This document shows positions 1 through 5,042 of a stretch of 7,670 nt of DNA, piece by piece. Each line of letters begins with the position of its first letter. Position 1 is the first letter of the stretch. The notes under the pieces were generated by a model. That model saw nothing but the letters and a program-made list of their open reading frames with translations. It made no database searches and was not told the origin of the DNA. The translations under genes were made by a program, and so were the position numbers. The stretch lies in the NCBI GenBank assembly GCA_019422905.1, contig JAHZCM010000094.1, forward strand, positions 1-7,670. The letters run 5' to 3'. This DNA is from Oscillospiraceae bacterium (GTDB taxonomy: Bacteria > Bacillota > Clostridia > Oscillospirales > Acutalibacteraceae).

Positions 1-954
1 CACGGCGTTCAAATTGTTGGTGCGATTGACATAAACCCTGAAATCATCGGTATGGATATCGGCGATTTTGCGGAGCTCGGCGTCAAAACAGGGGTGACGA
101 TCAGCAGCAACGCCGACGAAGTCTTGGACAACACCGATGCCGATATCGCAGTCGTTACACTTTTCAGCCTGGTTAGCGACTGCTACGAGCATTATGTCAA
201 ATGCCTGAGCCGTGGAATCAACGTCATCACGACCTGCGAGGAGGCCACTTACTGCTGGACAACCGACCCTGCACGTGCCAATATGCTTGACGTTATTGCC
301 AAAGAACATGGCTGTACGTTTGTCGGAAGCGGAATGGAGGATACTTTCTGGATAAATATGGTCGGCATGATTGCGGGAAGCTGTAACTGTATCCAAAAGA
401 TCGAAGGCGCAGTAAGCTACAATGTTGAGGACTACGGATTGGCTCTGGCAAGAGCGCACGGGGTGGGTCTGAGCGCGGAGGAATTTGAAAATCAGATTGC
501 ACACCCTGAAGCTTTAGAGCCATGCTATGTATGGAATTCAAACGAAAGCCTTGCCGCAAAGCTCGGACTTACAATCAAGAGCCAGACACAAAAGTGTGTT
601 CCGTATTTCAAGGAAGAGGATGTTTATTCCTCTACGATGCAGCGGATAATTCCTAAGGGAGAATGTATTGGAATGGCGGCGGTTGTGGAAACCGAAACAT
701 TTCAAGGTCCGATCATTGAAACAAGATGTATCGGCAAGGTATACGGGCCCGATGACGGCGATATGTGTGATTGGAAAATCATTGGCGAGCCGAATACGGA
801 ATTTCACGTGGTCAAACCCGCGACCGTTGAGCATACATGCGCAACGATTGTCAACCGCATTCCAAGCGTCTTAAATGCGCCGTCGGGTTTGGTAACTGTT
901 GATGAATTGGATGAAATTTCGTATTTGGCCTATCCGATGGGATTCTACTGCTGA
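1..954 (+). CDS. Ord/DapB-like NAD(P)-dependent dehydrogenase (5' truncated)
   Basis: The reading frame is open from base 1 and ends at TGA 952-954. It shows 317 residues; roughly 30 N-terminal residues, including the expected glycine-rich dinucleotide loop, lie outside the window. The visible start (VGAIDINPEIIG) matches the end of the second Rossmann strand, and later stretches (INVITTCEEATY, ARAHGVGLSAEEFE, NAPSGLVTVDEL) match the 2,4-diaminopentanoate dehydrogenase (Ord) family, related to dihydrodipicolinate reductase. Ord oxidatively deaminates 2,4-diaminopentanoate in clostridial ornithine fermentation and is cytosolic. Here the segment GSGMEDTFWIN stands where Ord proteins, as I recall them, have a GTGxNPGF-like motif, so this may be a paralogue acting on another amine or amino acid. 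No other ornithine-pathway gene is visible. Base composition is lower in GC than downstream genes. Family is fairly sure; substrate is not. Confidence 0.75.
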   Translation, partial: HGVQIVGAIDINPEIIGMDIGDFAELGVKTGVTISSNADEVLDNTDADIAVVTLFSLVSDCYEHYVKCLSRGINVITTCEEATYCWTTDPARANMLDVIAKEHGCTFVGSGMEDTFWINMVGMIAGSCNCIQKIEGAVSYNVEDYGLALARAHGVGLSAEEFENQIAHPEALEPCYVWNSNESLAAKLGLTIKSQTQKCVPYFKEEDVYSSTMQRIIPKGECIGMAAVVETETFQGPIIETRCIGKVYGPDDGDMCDWKIIGEPNTEFHVVKPATVEHTCATIVNRIPSVLNAPSGLVTVDELDEISYLAYPMGFYC

Positions 955-1026
955 TAAAAACAGTACCCGTGCCGGCGAGGCCGTTTGAATTCGTTTTTTA
1001 TCTTCTATCCAAGGTTCGATTTGCTC

Positions 1027-1268
1027 CGGCTTGTTTTGGCCTTTAGCAAAAAATAAGCCGTCCGCTCGTTCCCCTGCTCATCCGCTTCCGCAAAAAGCCG
1101 CGCTTGGCTCACCTGTCCGGTTGCAAGCGCCCTCGCGGCGGTTCATTGTCGCGACCAACTTTTTGCGGGACGTACGGATTCAAATCTGCATACTAAAACG
1201 CAAAAATGTCTTTTTTATTGTCGCTTGCCAAACCTGCGAAGTGCCGTATGCGCTTCGCAGGTTTTCTT
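1027..1268 (+). ncRNA. Candidate structured RNA with its own terminator
   Basis: This stretch has no convincing gene but several nested inverted repeats. A hairpin pairs 1027-1037 with 1050-1060 (one G-U). A perfect 10-bp stem pairs 1088-1097 with 1159-1168. Enclosed in it are a 7-bp perfect stem (1100-1106 with 1124-1130) and a 5-bp stem (1133-1137 with 1150-1154), giving a three-way-junction shape. An intrinsic terminator follows at 1230-1268. The nearest upstream gene stops at 954, so this is either an independent small RNA or a long structured 3' UTR. No good promoter is seen in 955-1026. I do not recognise a known RNA family. The strand is chosen only because the U-rich tail is on plus. 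Confidence 0.3.
1230..1268 (+). terminator. Intrinsic terminator, plus strand
   Basis: A perfect 12-bp stem pairs 1230-1241 (AACCTGCGAAG preceded by A) with 1253-1264, and the loop can be tightened by two more pairs. The tail reads TTTTCTTTT on the plus strand. On the minus strand the hairpin is not followed by a U run, so it acts mainly on plus-strand transcripts, either from the dehydrogenase operon or from the candidate RNA just upstream. Confidence 0.75.
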
Positions 1269-1464
1269 TTACTTGATCGTCTGAAAAATAGAAACGGAAA
1301 TATCGGGATAGATAACGGCAATAAAAGCGGCCGCCGGATTGACGCTGCTGTACCAAGGGGAGAGCAGATGAAAATTGGTTTCTCAGGGCATGCCCTTGCG
1401 GAAAAGCTCAGATGAAGCCGTTTATAAAAGCTCAACTGAAAAAGCGGCGGGCACAATATGCTTT
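1269..1464. other. Intergenic stretch with little recognisable content
   Basis: This lies between the two convergent terminators. It holds a 12-bp perfect palindrome at 1385-1396 (AGGGCATGCCCT), a short imperfect direct repeat of the AAAGCTCA type around 1403-1410 and 1429-1436, and one 15-codon reading frame (1368-1415) preceded by AAGGGGAG. No protein family, promoter or RNA family is recognised. Confidence 0.5.
1368..1415 (+). CDS. Possible 15-residue leader or gene remnant
   Basis: ATG at 1368 lies 5 bases after a purine-rich AAGGGGAG and opens MKIGFSGHALAEKLR, ending at TGA 1413-1415. The ribosome-site spacing is acceptable, but no promoter or homologous family is recognised. It could be a micropeptide, the start of a decayed gene, or chance. 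Confidence 0.12.
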   Translation: MKIGFSGHALAEKLR

Positions 1465-1507
1465 CAGACAAAAAGGCTGCCGTATGATTTCGCGTACGGC
1501 AGCCTTT
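1465..1507 (-). terminator. Intrinsic terminator of the GH130 gene
   Basis: A perfect 13-bp stem pairs 1472-1484 (AAAGGCTGCCGTA) with 1495-1507, with two further pairs possible in the loop. On the minus strand the stem is followed by TTTTTGTCTG. The 5' arm starts 12 bases after the stop codon at 1520-1522 of the phosphorylase gene, so this ends that transcript. Confidence 0.88.
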
Positions 1508-1519
1508 GGGCGCGGTGAT

Positions 1520-2689
1520 TTACTTGCTGTTCTTCATGTATTCGAGGTTCTTCCGGATCAGTTCGCAGCGCTGGCGCACGCAGTCTGCGGAGCGCAGCGG
1601 ATCGGCCGGCGTTCCGAAGGCGTAGTCGAGCAGGCGGTCGATGCTGGTTTCCGCCACATGCATGCGGGTGTCCGAAGAAGCGTAATAGATGTACACCCTG
1701 CCGTCATCGTCTGCGATCGCGCCATTCGTAAAAACGACGTTGGAGACATCGCCCACGCGCTCGGCGCCCAGCGGCGCGATGAAAAAGCCGCCCGGCTCGG
1801 CGATGCACTTCGACGGGTCCTGAAGGTCGGTGACAAAGACATAGAGCACATAACGCAGGCCGGCCGCGGTGTTGCGCACGCCGTGGGCGATGTGCAGCCA
1901 GCCCTTTTCGGTCTTGATCGGCACAGCGCCCGCGCCGTTCTTCGACTCGGTGATTGTGTGGTAGCGCCGCGGACTGACGACCATTTCTTCCTCGATCACG
2001 GCGTTTTCAATATTGTCGCACAGGCCGAAGCTCACGCCGCCCTGATCGCCCGCCTCGATAAAGCTGTCCTGAGGACGGGTGTAAAAGGCGTATTTGCCCG
2101 CCACAAATTCCGGGTGCAGCACACAATTGCGCTGCTGCGGCGATTTTGTCTTGAGGTCCGGCAGACGCTCCCAGTGCACAAGATCCTTTGTGCGGACGAT
2201 ACCGGCGGAAGCAAATGCCGCGGAGAGATCGCGGGAGGACTTGTCCTTGCTTTCGCTGCAGAAAACGCCGTAGATGTAGCCGTCCTCGTGGCGGGTCAGG
2301 CGCATGTCGTATACGTTGGTTTCCTCCGGCGAGGTGTCCGGCAGCACAACCGGATAATCGTCGAAGCGGAAGCCCTGCACCGGATTTTCGCTGCGCGCAA
2401 CGGCGAAGAAGGATTTGCGGTCGTTGCCCTCCACACGGGCGACAAGGCAGTACTTGCCGTCGAGCTTGATCGCGCCGGCGTTCAATACCGCGTTGACGCC
2501 GAGGCGCTCAAGGCCGAGCGGGTTTGTCGTCTCGTCGAGGTCAAATTTCCAAAACGGCGGGATATGGCCGCGTGTCAGGACCGGGTTTTCGTAGCGCGTG
2601 TAGATACCGTTGTAGAAAGCGGACGGCTTGTTTTCCTTGGCAAGCAGCGCTTCGTAAGCGCCGAAAGCCTTTTCAATGTTCGGATGCAT
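1520..2689 (-). CDS. 4-O-beta-D-mannosyl-D-glucose phosphorylase (GH130_1)
   Basis: This cytosolic enzyme (EC 2.4.1.281) phosphorolyses 4-O-beta-mannosyl-glucose to mannose-1-phosphate and glucose. The substrate normally comes from mannobiose 2-epimerase during beta-mannan use. The 389-residue product is nearly the length of Bacteroides fragilis MGP (about 390) and shares its blocks throughout: NPLGLERLGVNA (56-67), ARVEGNDRKSFFAVA (84-98), NVYDMRLT (125-132), LKTKSPQQRN (179-188), LHPEFV (191-196), YTRPQD (203-208), HLAHG-like IAHGVRN (267-273) and YYASSDTRMHVA (335-346). Asp128 in VYDMRL corresponds to the catalytic Asp131 of B. fragilis MGP. I place the start at ATG 2689 because GGAGG lies 7 bases upstream. 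An in-frame ATG at 2740 falls between the -35 and -10 boxes of the gene's promoter and cannot be used from that transcript. No epimerase or mannanase is in the window. Identification is strong. Confidence 0.95.
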   Translation of the reverse strand: MHPNIEKAFGAYEALLAKENKPSAFYNGIYTRYENPVLTRGHIPPFWKFDLDETTNPLGLERLGVNAVLNAGAIKLDGKYCLVARVEGNDRKSFFAVARSENPVQGFRFDDYPVVLPDTSPEETNVYDMRLTRHEDGYIYGVFCSESKDKSSRDLSAAFASAGIVRTKDLVHWERLPDLKTKSPQQRNCVLHPEFVAGKYAFYTRPQDSFIEAGDQGGVSFGLCDNIENAVIEEEMVVSPRRYHTITESKNGAGAVPIKTEKGWLHIAHGVRNTAAGLRYVLYVFVTDLQDPSKCIAEPGGFFIAPLGAERVGDVSNVVFTNGAIADDDGRVYIYYASSDTRMHVAETSIDRLLDYAFGTPADPLRSADCVRQRCELIRKNLEYMKNSK

Positions 2690-2696
2690 AGGCAAA

Positions 2697-2701
2697 CCTC
2701 C
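2697..2701 (-). promoter_or_regulatory. Ribosome binding site deciding the GH130 start
   Basis: GGAGG on the minus strand, 7 bases from ATG 2689. It rules in the internal start over the longer frame beginning at 2740. Confidence 0.85.
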
Positions 2702-2720
2702 ATAGATTTCTGTTGTGTTC

Positions 2721-2750
2721 AGTATAGCATGCTCCGGCACGCAGCGTCAA
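2721..2750 (-). promoter_or_regulatory. Sigma-A-type promoter of the GH130 gene
   Basis: On the minus strand TTGACG (2750-2745) and TATACT (2726-2721) are 18 bases apart. The predicted transcript start is near 2714, giving a 25-base leader that includes the GGAGG. The phosphorylase therefore has its own promoter, although read-through from the DUF308 gene is possible, since no terminator lies between them. Confidence 0.75.
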
Positions 2751-2761
2751 TGTCCGCGTGC
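2737..2761. promoter_or_regulatory. Dyad spanning the GH130 -35 box, possible operator
   Basis: Arms GCACGC (2737-2742) and GCGTGC (2756-2761) form a perfect 6-bp inverted repeat centred on the -35 hexamer at 2745-2750. The position would suit a repressor. The arms are short and resemble no operator I can name; as RNA it would be a weak hairpin at the end of the DUF308 gene without a U tail. Confidence 0.3.
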
Positions 2762-2762
2762 T

Positions 2763-3320
2763 TTACCGGATATCCTTGTATTCGGCTTTTTCCGCGCGGC
2801 GCGTCTGAATCGCGGAGATGAGGTCCAGAATGCCGTCCAGCAGCAGGCTGACGCCAAAGAACATGATGACGGCCTTTGCCGCGCCAAAGGGATTCGCGAT
2901 AATCAGAACGCCGAGCGCCAGCGGTACGAGAGAGGAAATGATCAGCGGGAAACGCGCCGCGCTGTGTACGGTGAACGCCTCAATTGCGAGGGGCAGCTTG
3001 CCGATGCCGTCCGCAAGGAGGATAACGCCGAGCACGGCGGGCAGGAAGGAAAGAATGACGTTTGGCCGTGCAAAGCAGAAAATGGAGAAGCCCGTAAAGA
3101 GCAGGCCAAGAGTCAGCGTGCCTGCGGCGGTGAATCCGGCCTTGCGCGCCTGGTAGAAGCACCAGAAGCGGTTGATGGCATAAGCCAGCGCGCCGCCGGC
3201 GAGCACCCAGCAGAACACGGTGCCGGACATGCCGGGGAACAGAAGCAGAATCAGGCCGAGGGCGACATAGGCCAACGCCGTGCAGACGGAGGCGCTGCGG
3301 GACCAGAAGAATTTGAACAT
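2763..3320 (-). CDS. DUF308 / HdeD-like six-helix membrane protein
   Basis: A 185-residue integral membrane protein. Hydrophobic segments lie at about 11-29, 32-51, 63-83, 87-107, 125-142 and 146-170. The family unit, a proline-containing turn followed by a helix ending in LL-DGI, recurs: ARPN...ILLADGIGKL (84-109) and ANPF...SLLLDGILDL (142-167), with a degenerate copy from FPG (28-30). This is the DUF308 repeat found in HdeD, which in Escherichia coli is linked to acid resistance; its molecular role is unknown. ATG 3320 is chosen because AGGA lies 8 bases upstream. A TTG at 3338 and ATG at 3329 are in frame but poorly spaced. The gene begins 27 bases after the Crp/Fnr regulator stop and is probably co-transcribed with it. 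The tail is charged (RRAEKAEYKD). Confidence 0.8.
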   Translation of the reverse strand: MFKFFWSRSASVCTALAYVALGLILLLFPGMSGTVFCWVLAGGALAYAINRFWCFYQARKAGFTAAGTLTLGLLFTGFSIFCFARPNVILSFLPAVLGVILLADGIGKLPLAIEAFTVHSAARFPLIISSLVPLALGVLIIANPFGAAKAVIMFFGVSLLLDGILDLISAIQTRRAEKAEYKDIR

Positions 3321-3347
3321 GCGGATCATCCTTTCCAATTTTGGCTC

Positions 3348-4031
3348 TTAATAGATTTGTTGATTTTGTGTGGACTTTGAGCCCTTCAGCTCAAAGCGGT
3401 TTTTCTTGAAGTTGAGAAGCCCTTCCGTGTGCATTTTGCTGAGCTCGGCGGAGAGCGCGCAGCGGTCTACGCCGAGGTAGTCGGCCATTTGCTGGCGGTT
3501 GAAGGGAACCGAAAATTTCCGGCTGCCCGCCTGAATCGACTGCGACGAAAGATAGGAGACAAGCCGCCCGCGGATCGTTCTCGGCGCGGTGTGAAAGATG
3601 CGGCGGGACAGCGTGAGGTTTTTCTGAATGCTGAGGGAAAACAGGTTTTGGATCACCTGCGCATGGGCGGCGCAGGCCGGCGTGCAGGACTCCATCAGAA
3701 AGGGCGCATACAGGAAAAGCACAGACGTGTTTTCGGCCGCAACCACGTTGACCATCAACGGCTCGTCCGGCAGGCAGGCATACGTTTCCGCGAAAATTTC
3801 TCCGGGACCGACACGGTCGAGAATGGTTTTATTTCCCCATGCGTCGTCGCTTTCAATGTGAACGCCTCCGCTCAGCACAAGGCCGAGAAAATCGGTTTCC
3901 TCGCCGGCGTGGAGGATTACCGTTCCCTTCCGGAAATTCCGCTGCGTGGCCTTGAGGCATTCGAGCAGATCCTCCAAGGCTCCGGCAGAAACGCCGTGAA
4001 ACAGTCGGGTTTTCGTCAAAAAATCGTACAT
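3348..4031 (-). CDS. Crp/Fnr-family transcriptional regulator
   Basis: A 227-residue DNA-binding regulator. Residues about 8-110 form the cyclic-nucleotide-like sensor fold (KGTVILHAGEETDFLGLVLSG at 35-55, DRVGPGEIFAE at 72-82). A dimerisation helix follows (about 118-150), then a C-terminal winged HTH with FNRQQMADYLGVDR (177-190) and CALSAELSKM (191-200). Where CRP has Arg82-Ser83 for cAMP phosphate, this protein has Pro-Leu (91-92), so cAMP binding is unlikely. The N-terminal cysteine cluster of FNR is also absent, so the signal is unknown. In the recognition helix, Cys191 and Ala195 replace CRP Glu181 and Arg185, suggesting a different DNA half-site. ATG 4031 gives the usual family length. 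The frame runs back to 4145, but that would cross the promoter. It is divergent from the iron-sulfur gene. Confidence 0.88.
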   Translation of the reverse strand: MYDFLTKTRLFHGVSAGALEDLLECLKATQRNFRKGTVILHAGEETDFLGLVLSGGVHIESDDAWGNKTILDRVGPGEIFAETYACLPDEPLMVNVVAAENTSVLFLYAPFLMESCTPACAAHAQVIQNLFSLSIQKNLTLSRRIFHTAPRTIRGRLVSYLSSQSIQAGSRKFSVPFNRQQMADYLGVDRCALSAELSKMHTEGLLNFKKNRFELKGSKSTQNQQIY

Positions 4032-4044
4032 GAATACTTTCGAT

Positions 4045-4061
4045 GCTGCAAGAATTGCAGC
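4045..4061 (-). promoter_or_regulatory. Hairpin in the Crp/Fnr gene leader
   Basis: GCTGCAA and TTGCAGC form a perfect 7-bp stem with a 3-base loop. It lies between an AAGGAG (4072-4067) and the ATG at 4031, which is 35 bases from that AAGGAG. It could be an RNA hairpin affecting initiation, or a second DNA dyad for a regulator. Confidence 0.4.
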
Positions 4062-4074
4062 AAAATCTCCTTTT

Positions 4075-4090
4075 TGTTGTTTTAACAACA
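4075..4090. promoter_or_regulatory. Putative Crp/Fnr-type operator
   Basis: TGTTGTT (4075-4081) and AACAACA (4084-4090) form a perfect inverted repeat of 7-bp arms. Written as TGTTG-N6-CAACA, it has the same geometry as CRP sites (TGTGA-N6-TCACA). Its centre, 4082.5, is 41.5 bp upstream of the plus-strand start predicted from TATACT 4112-4117. It is about 15 bp downstream of the minus-strand start predicted for the regulator gene. This fits activation of the iron-sulfur gene and self-repression by the neighbouring regulator. The binding protein is inferred, not shown. Confidence 0.6.
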
Positions 4091-4104
4091 TACTTTTCAA
4101 GCTA

Positions 4105-4133
4105 ATCGTAGTATACTCACACCGTAAAGTCAA
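4105..4133 (-). promoter_or_regulatory. Promoter of the Crp/Fnr regulator gene
   Basis: On the minus strand TTGACT (4133-4128) and TACGAT (4110-4105) are 17 bases apart. The predicted start near 4098 leaves a leader of about 67 bases containing the TGTTG-N6-CAACA dyad and a 7-bp hairpin. The -10 box matches consensus at four of six positions. Confidence 0.5.
4112..4117 (+). promoter_or_regulatory. -10 box of the iron-sulfur gene promoter
   Basis: TATACT with no recognisable -35 hexamer at 16-18 bases upstream, as expected of an activator-dependent promoter. The predicted start is 4124, about 51 bases before ATG 4175. It overlaps the divergent promoter of the regulator, so the two may compete. 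Confidence 0.4.
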
Positions 4134-4174
4134 TAAACAAAGCATGAATTTTGTTGAAGAAAGGAAAGAATGGA

Positions 4175-4873
4175 ATGATTCGCAAAATTATCCATATCGA
4201 TGAAGAAAAATGCAACGGCTGCGGTCTGTGCGCCAATGCCTGCCAGGAGGAGGCCATTGCTTTGGTGAACGGCAAGGCGCGGCTGATCCGGGACGATTAC
4301 TGCGACGGCCTCGGAAACTGTTTGCCCGCCTGTCCGATGGGAGCGATTTCTTTTGTGGAGCGCGAAGCCGCCGCCTATGATGAGGCTGCCGTGGAGGAAA
4401 ACAAGCGCAGAAAGCAGCAGACGGCCGATATGCCCGCGCCGGGCGGCTGTCCGGGGAGCCGCGCCCATGCTTTTCACCGCACAGCGGCTCCGTGCGCCGC
4501 GCCGTCAGCGTCCGAGCTGGCGCAGTGGCCGGTGCAGATCAAGCTCGTGCCGGTCTGTGCGCCGTATTTTGACGGTGCGGATCTCCTGATTGCCGCGGAC
4601 TGCACCGCCTATGCGTACGGCAGCTTCCACAGCGATTTTATCCGGGGAAAGGTCACGCTGATCGGCTGCCCGAAGCTCGATGAAGGCGATTACGCCGGGA
4701 AGCTGACGGAGATTCTCCGGCAGAACGCGATCCGCAGCGTGACGGTCGTGCGCATGCAGGTGCCGTGCTGCGGCGGACTGGAGCGGGCGGCGGCCCATGC
4801 GCTCCGGCAGAGTGGCAAGCAGATTCCGTATCAGGTGAAGGTCATTTCCACGGACGGCAGAATTGTGGGATGA
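4175..4873 (+). CDS. Ferredoxin-like iron-sulfur protein with Cys-rich C-terminal domain
   Basis: A 232-residue cytosolic protein. The N-terminal ferredoxin domain has one complete [4Fe-4S] motif, C13-x2-C16-x2-C19-x3-C23. A second, CDGLGNC-LPAC (C43, C49, C53), has Leu46 where the canonical motif has its second cysteine. The linker holds GGCPGSR (89-95). The C-terminal half has more conserved-looking cysteines in AADC, LIGCPKLDEGDY and VPCCGGLE, so it may bind another cofactor or carry redox thiols. Such proteins occur in Clostridia beside Crp/Fnr regulators and hybrid-cluster protein (Hcp), where they may supply electrons; that link is from general knowledge, and no hcp gene is in this window. 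ATG 4175 follows AAGGA by 9 bases; a TTG at 4151 is in frame but lacks a site. It is likely activated by the divergent regulator. The stop overlaps the ATG of a possible small peptide. Confidence 0.85.
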   Translation: MIRKIIHIDEEKCNGCGLCANACQEEAIALVNGKARLIRDDYCDGLGNCLPACPMGAISFVEREAAAYDEAAVEENKRRKQQTADMPAPGGCPGSRAHAFHRTAAPCAAPSASELAQWPVQIKLVPVCAPYFDGADLLIAADCTAYAYGSFHSDFIRGKVTLIGCPKLDEGDYAGKLTEILRQNAIRSVTVVRMQVPCCGGLERAAAHALRQSGKQIPYQVKVISTDGRIVG

Positions 4874-4995
4874 CCGCGCAGGCTGACACGCCGGTCGGCA
4901 CAATGCTTAGCATGATAATTGGCATGCAGGTTGTCGCAATGATTAGCGTGGTGGTTAGCGCGATGATTGGGCCTGTACGCCGGTATGCATCTTGA
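4870..4995 (+). CDS. Possible 41-residue single-helix membrane peptide
   Basis: The ATG at 4870 overlaps the stop of the iron-sulfur gene as ATGA, the arrangement used for translational coupling. The product has a polar start (MTAQADTPVG), an uncharged hydrophobic stretch at about 11-35 long enough to cross a membrane once, then a positive RR pair and a short tail. The hydrophobic part is built from four-residue units (MLSM, IIGM, QVVA, MISV, VVSA, MIGP). This reflects a 12-bp repeat in the DNA, so the peptide could be a by-product of the repeat rather than a gene. There is no strong ribosome site of its own. I recognise no family. Confidence 0.3.
   Translation: MTAQADTPVGTMLSMIIGMQVVAMISVVVSAMIGPVRRYAS
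4892..4975. repeat. Degenerate 12-bp tandem repeat, about seven units
   Basis: Units begin at 4892, 4904, 4916, 4928, 4940, 4952 and 4964, with consensus near TGATTAGCGTGA; many differences between units are transitions. Best pairs are 4940-4951 (TGATTAGCGTGG) and 4952-4963 (TGGTTAGCGCGA). At a longer period, 4901-4936 and 4937-4972 agree at 22 of 36 positions. The array ends 16 bases before the -35 box of the patatin gene promoter. It may be a binding-site array, a decayed minisatellite, or the coding trace of a repetitive membrane helix. Confidence 0.55.
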
Positions 4996-5020
4996 CTTTG
5001 CCGGGCCTATGTGGTATGCT
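4992..5020 (+). promoter_or_regulatory. Strong extended -10 promoter of the patatin gene
   Basis: TTGACT (4992-4997), a 17-base spacer and TATGCT (5015-5020), preceded by TGG, which gives the extended -10 TGn. Predicted start is about 5027, directly at the AAGGAGGG ribosome site (5028-5035), which is 7 bases from ATG 5043. The leader would be only about 16 bases. Confidence 0.75.
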
Positions 5021-5042
5021 AAACAAAAAGGAGGGAGCTGCG

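Noticed and set aside
971..1005. Possible terminator right after the dehydrogenase gene (CGGC-GAG-GCCG then a T run)
   Set aside because: The stem is only 4 bp and the T run is several bases away; the hairpin at 1230-1264 is far better.
1031..1276. 81-codon plus-strand frame in the intergenic region
   Set aside because: No ribosome site and an Arg/Pro-rich non-protein-like product; it runs through the inverted repeats and ends in the terminator tail, so an RNA explanation fits better.
2690..2740. Longer GH130 start at ATG 2740
   Set aside because: It lies between the -35 and -10 boxes, upstream of the predicted transcript start, and adds 17 residues that the characterised homologue does not have.
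1412..2821. Long plus-strand open frame of 469 codons opposite the GH130 gene
   Set aside because: It is the antisense shadow of a high-GC gene whose minus-strand product matches GH130_1 from end to end; the antisense product resembles no family.
3429..4085. Plus-strand frame opposite the Crp/Fnr gene
   Set aside because: Shadow of a well-supported regulator; no ribosome site or recognisable domain.
4892..4975. 12-bp repeats as a CRISPR array or replication iterons
   Set aside because: Units are too short, degenerate and contiguous for CRISPR, and no cas, rep or partition gene is present.
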